A DNA stretch of 64,000 nt, taken from positions 5,332,001 to 5,396,000 of the forward strand of contig NZ_CP114283.1 in the NCBI RefSeq assembly GCF_027107535.1, written 5' to 3'. The stretch comes from Streptomyces aurantiacus (GTDB lineage Bacteria > Actinomycetota > Actinomycetes > Streptomycetales > Streptomycetaceae). The translations under genes were made by a program, and so were the position numbers. Positions 60,651-64,000 of this stretch are shown here, piece after piece. Position 1 is the stretch's first letter; each line of letters begins with the position of its first letter. Under the pieces are notes generated by a model. That model was given only the letters and a program-made list of their open reading frames with translations, made no database searches and was not told where the DNA came from.

Positions 60651-61250
60651 ATGGGGCTGACCTACGGCTACGACATTTACCTGCGTCCCCGAAACGTCGC
60701 CAGGGCGCTGGCCAATTTGGCCGAGCTGGCGCCACCGTCCTCTCGCGTGCCACCGCTCGAGGTCACCCTGCCCGGCGGTGACCGGCTCGTCCTCCCGTTC
60801 ACGTCCCACTTCGAGAGCGAGCCGGTCGACTGCTCCACGAGCAGCACGCTCGAGCTCGACACGTCCCTCATGTTCGACCTCGATGACGCGCTGCGCGAAT
60901 TCGCGGGGACGGGCGGCCATCAACCCGGGGCGGACGGGCGCCTCCAGATCGGGTACATCTACGCGACGATCCGGTTCGCGTCCTTCCTGCACCCTCATTA
61001 CGCGTCGATGGAGTTCTGGGCGGCAACGTCGGGGATGAGCCGCATGTTCGCGCGGTCGGCGCGCGTCAGAGAGGCGTTCACCGGCCTCACCGACGCCAGC
61101 GACGGAGTGTGCTGCCTGTTCGACACCGGCGACGGCGGCCCCGAGCAAGTGTGCTGGCTCAACGGTGAAACCACCCAGGAGACGCTCTCCGGTGCCCGCT
61201 TTCCAGATCGACGAGCGCTTGTGGCGACTTGGCCGGAGCCCGACCAGTGA
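60651..61250 (+). CDS. Conserved hypothetical protein
   Basis: A 199-residue protein that starts MGLTYGYDIYLRPRNVARAL and continues LPGGDRLVLPFTSHFESEPV. I remember proteins with the same N-terminus in many streptomycetes, but no known function. GAGGGGG lies four bases before ATG 60651. No signal peptide or membrane helix. It abuts the IS701 relic on its left. Confidence 0.75.
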   Translation: MGLTYGYDIYLRPRNVARALANLAELAPPSSRVPPLEVTLPGGDRLVLPFTSHFESEPVDCSTSSTLELDTSLMFDLDDALREFAGTGGHQPGADGRLQIGYIYATIRFASFLHPHYASMEFWAATSGMSRMFARSARVREAFTGLTDASDGVCCLFDTGDGGPEQVCWLNGETTQETLSGARFPDRRALVATWPEPDQ

Positions 61251-61372
61251 GCATCGGCGCGCCTTGAGCGACAAATCCCCGGGCGGGCCATCCAGAAACA
61301 GTCTTCGGGTGAAGCCGCGCGCCCTTGGTTGCCGTCAACAGCGAGCCCTCGGGTAACGACTGAAGTTTGGTG

Positions 61373-61700
61373 CTACCGGGCGAAGCCGAGGCGATCGGTC
61401 AGGCCGGCCAAGGTGAAGGCGGCCTCGATTTCGGTCCGGCCTTCCTGGAAGTGGGCCCAGCTGTCGAAGTGTGCAGGGACGACCCGCCGTGCGCCGAGGA
61501 TCCTCGCGGCCTCGGCGCCCTGGGCACTGTCAAGGGTGAGCAGACCGTTGTCGAAGGCGAAAGCCATACGGGCGCCCTCGAGGAAGAGGATCGCAGTGTC
61601 GACGGGAGCGAATCTCTCGGCGATCTCTTCTCGCTGATGGCGCTGGCCATTCGGGACCTTCCAATTGCTGGAGCTCGGGTTCTTGGGGAGCCGGGCGGTG
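61373..61700 (-). pseudogene. C-terminal remnant of an MBL-fold metal-dependent hydrolase
   Basis: The minus frame reads EEIAERFAPVDTAILFLEGA, then LLTLDSAQGAEAARILGARR, VVPAHFDSWAHFQEGRTEIE and AAFTLAGLTDRLGF, which is the C-terminal part of UlaG/L-ascorbate-lactonase-like MBL-fold proteins, including the final His (PAHFDSWAHF). The upstream ~170 residues with the HxHxDH metal motif are not found in any frame, so it is a remnant. Confidence 0.65.
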
Positions 61701-62043
61701 CGGCAGACCGGCCGAGGGCCGGTCCGCCGAGGATCCCGCGGGAGGTCGACGCGCCCGACTACCAGGGCACGGTCCAAACCCTGGCCGAGTCGCCCGTCGT
61801 CAGGGACGGCCGAGCCGTTCAGGGTGGGCGCACCACAAGCTGCACCGTCGTCTCGCCGTCCGGCAGGGAATCCCGCCCGCTCCCCGCTCCACCTGAGCAG
61901 CAAGGACGGCCAGTCCCCTGCAGGTAGCCGGCCTCGTTGCGGCGCAGACCCAGCACCATCGGACCGCTGAACCCGCTCTGCGGGGCGGTCGCAAACGAAG
62001 CGAACAGGCCGAGTCCGGCAGCCGGGGCTCGGCTCTGCTCGGT
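61701..62043. other. Gap without a convincing gene
   Basis: About 340 bases between the MBL remnant and the UvrA-like stop. No frame shows motif plus ribosome site; it may contain degraded upstream parts of the MBL gene. Confidence 0.4.
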
Positions 62044-64000
62044 CTACTTCCTCGTCGGGTGCAGGTGGTCGCTGAGGTAGTGGGCGGTGACGCTGTGCGG
62101 ATCATGCGCAAGGTCGTCGGGTGTTCCCGTGGCGACGATGGTGCCGCCGGCGGTGCCGCCTCCGGGGCCCATGTCGATGACGTAGTCGGCGTTGGCGATC
62201 ATGTCCAGGTCGTGCTCGATGACGATGACGGTGGCGCCGTTGTCGCCCAGTCGCTGGAGGACGTCCAGGAGCGTGCGGATGTCGAGGGGGTGGAGGCCGA
62301 CGCTGGGTTCGTCCAGGACGAACAGGGTGTCGGACTGGTTCCGGGTCAGCTCGGTGGCGAGCTTCAGTCGCTGTGCCTCGCCGCCGGAGAGGGCCGGGGT
62401 GTCCTCGCCGAGGGTGAGGTATCCGAGTCCGAGGTCGATGAGGGCTTGGAGCCGGGTTCTCACGCGGCGGATGTCTCCGACCTGCTCGATCGCCTGCCTG
62501 ACGGTGAGGGCGAGCAGTTCGGGCAAGGAGACTCCCTCGTCCGGGTTTCCGGAGGCCGGGCGGACGATGTCGGTGGCTGCGGGGGCGTACCGGGTACCGA
62601 CACACGCGGGGCAGGCGATGTTGACGTCGGGCAGGAACTGAACGTCCAGGGAGACCTGCCCGGTACCTTCGCAGCGGGGGCAGCGCAGGGAGCCGGTGTT
62701 GTAGGAGAAGTCCGCGGCGGTGAGCCCCCGCTGCTTGGCCGCGTCGGTGGCGGCGTACGAGCGGCGCAGGTCGTCGAGAATGCCGCTGTAGGTGGCGACG
62801 GTGGAGCGGACGTTGACGCCGATGGGGGTGGCGTCGACCGTGTTCACCCGGGTGACCGCCTGCGCGTCCACCGCGGTCACATGTCCGGGCAGCGCTCTGC
62901 CCGCGGCTTTCGCCTGGATCGCGGGGATGAGGCTTTCGAGGATCAGTGTGGTCTTGCCCGATCCGGACACGCCGGTCACGGCGGTCAGGCGGCCCCGGGG
63001 GATGTCGACGTCCAGGGCGTGCACGGTGTGCAGGGGCTGCGTGGAGAGGTGGATGCGGCCTTGGTCGAACATCGTGTCGCGGCCGGCCCGCTGGCGGACG
63101 AGGACGGGTTCTCGGCCGGTGAGGAAGCCACCGATCAGGGAGTCGGGGTTGTTGCCGAGAGTCATGACGTCGCCGGTGGCCAGGACGGTACCGCCTTCGG
63201 TGCCGGAGCCGGGGCCGATCTCGATGAGCCAGTCGGCTTCGCGCAGGACTTGGACGTCGTGGTCGACGAGGACCACGGAGTTTCCGTCGCGGAGCAGGTC
63301 GCGCATGACGCCGAGCAGGCCGTCCACGTTCGAAGGGTGCAGGCCGATGGAGGGTTCGTCGAGGACGTAGAGCACGCCGGTGGTCTGGTTGCGTACGGCG
63401 CGGGCCAGTTGGACGCGTTGCCGCTCGCCGGTTGACAGGGTGGAGCTCGCCCGGTCCAGGGCAAGGTAGCCGAGGCCGAGTTCGACCAGGCGGCGGGCGG
63501 TCTCCAGCAGGGTGGCCACGATGTTCCGCGCCATCGGGCGCATCTCGGACGGCAGGGCGTCCGCGAGGGTCGGGGCCCAGGCGATGAGTTCGTCGAGTGT
63601 ATGGGCCGTGGCATCGGCGAGGTTGATGCCGTCGACGAGGGTGGCGCGGGCCTGCTCGCTGAGCCGGGTGCCGTGGCAGGCCGGACACATCTGGGAGCTG
63701 ATGAACCTGTTCACACGGTTCAGTCCGCGTTCGGTGGTGGCTTTGTTCAGGGCCTCTTCCACGGCCCGGCGGGCGTTGCGGTATGTGAAGTCCAGCTCGA
63801 AGAACTTTCCGTTCTTGGACCGGACACTGATGTGCCGCTGCTCCGCGGGGCCGTGCATGACGATCTCTCGCTCGTGTGCGGTCAGTTCCGCGTACGGCAC
63901 GTCGGTGCGCACCCCGAACTCGGCGACGACCTGTGGCATCACCGTCAGCCCGAACATCGACCACGGGGCCACCGCCCCCTCAGCGATGGTGCGTTGCGGA
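62044..64000 (-). CDS. UvrA-family ATPase (UvrA-like, N-terminus beyond window)
   Basis: At least 652 residues, still open at the right edge (reading R-T-I-A-E-G-A-V-A-P-W into the visible part). Features of UvrA: zinc-binding CPACHGTRL and CPRCEGTGQV, first-domain signature LSTGERQRVQLARAV with LYVLDEPSIGLHP, second Walker A VSGSGKTTL, and LSGGEAQRLKLATEL with LFVLDEPSVGLHPLD. The first Walker A should lie outside the window. It may be a UvrA paralogue tied to drug resistance (DrrC/UvrA2 type) rather than the housekeeping protein, since no uvrB/uvrC is beside it. Confidence 0.9.
   Translation of the reverse strand, partial: PQRTIAEGAVAPWSMFGLTVMPQVVAEFGVRTDVPYAELTAHEREIVMHGPAEQRHISVRSKNGKFFELDFTYRNARRAVEEALNKATTERGLNRVNRFISSQMCPACHGTRLSEQARATLVDGINLADATAHTLDELIAWAPTLADALPSEMRPMARNIVATLLETARRLVELGLGYLALDRASSTLSTGERQRVQLARAVRNQTTGVLYVLDEPSIGLHPSNVDGLLGVMRDLLRDGNSVVLVDHDVQVLREADWLIEIGPGSGTEGGTVLATGDVMTLGNNPDSLIGGFLTGREPVLVRQRAGRDTMFDQGRIHLSTQPLHTVHALDVDIPRGRLTAVTGVSGSGKTTLILESLIPAIQAKAAGRALPGHVTAVDAQAVTRVNTVDATPIGVNVRSTVATYSGILDDLRRSYAATDAAKQRGLTAADFSYNTGSLRCPRCEGTGQVSLDVQFLPDVNIACPACVGTRYAPAATDIVRPASGNPDEGVSLPELLALTVRQAIEQVGDIRRVRTRLQALIDLGLGYLTLGEDTPALSGGEAQRLKLATELTRNQSDTLFVLDEPSVGLHPLDIRTLLDVLQRLGDNGATVIVIEHDLDMIANADYVIDMGPGGGTAGGTIVATGTPDDLAHDPHSVTAHYLSDHLHPTRK

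Noticed and set aside
62059..63435. Plus-strand open frame of 458 codons opposite the UvrA-like gene
   Set aside because: Antisense to a well-marked UvrA protein; low-complexity Val/Gly/Asp translation with no motif.

Overview
The base composition (very GC-rich, with G/C at nearly every third codon position), frequent GTG starts, purine-rich GGAGG-type ribosome sites and the gene families seen (PucR, ANTAR, SigB-like sigma, nSTAND-WD40, PaaX-like, many GNATs, secreted GH78/GH43-CBM13 enzymes) point to a Streptomyces or close relative. The window looks like accessory chromosome: complete operons alternate with pseudogenes and insertion-sequence relics. No rRNA, tRNA or CRISPR array was seen.

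Layout. 1-6135: partial DUF6461-like gene, thioredoxin-like protein, a PucR regulator divergent from an electron-transfer reductase/acyl desaturase pair (Rv3230c/DesA3-like), a GNAT, a broken DUF1906-like gene and a secreted ricin-type lectin. 6626-15123: the most interesting region, a probable RiPP cluster. It encodes a 58-residue precursor whose C-terminus has the six-cysteine spacing of an inhibitor cystine knot (knottin), followed by homologues of lasso-peptide proteins (a B2-like protein lacking its expected Cys and His, an asparagine-synthetase-like C protein with an altered PP-loop, a PqqD-like B1/RRE), a MauE-thioredoxin membrane fusion, an S9 serine peptidase and an ABC exporter; a convergent winged-helix regulator closes it. 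My reading is that lasso-type machinery has been turned to a disulfide-rich peptide: B1 binds the leader, MauE-Trx manages disulfides, S9 removes the leader, and the ABC protein exports.

15382-28518: a large HTH-nSTAND-WD40 protein, then a stress/sensory island (STAS, GNAT-like, two GAF-ANTAR, SigB/F-type sigma, three paralogous ANTAR-only proteins, several tiny hydrophobic proteins). 28681-43455: an unknown protein, then a plant-polysaccharide locus (GH43-CBM13 arabinanase-like enzyme, sugar ABC importer, LacI regulator, two GH78 rhamnosidases), interrupted by a complete IS5-family element that carries a passenger gene and is inserted exactly in the permease stop codon. 43545-49457: GNAT, gluconate kinase plus glucose dehydrogenase, a broken quinone oxidoreductase, a calerythrin-like EF-hand protein and a BisC-like molybdoenzyme. 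49540-56123: IS30 relic, an FAD oxidoreductase/membrane protein/TetR operon, an alpha/beta hydrolase and a GNAT-PaaX-like operon. 56507-64000: lipoprotein, kinase, a 38-bp perfect palindrome, then a decayed zone (DHB-AMP ligase pseudogene, IS701 relic, MBL-fold remnant) and a UvrA-family protein running off the right edge.
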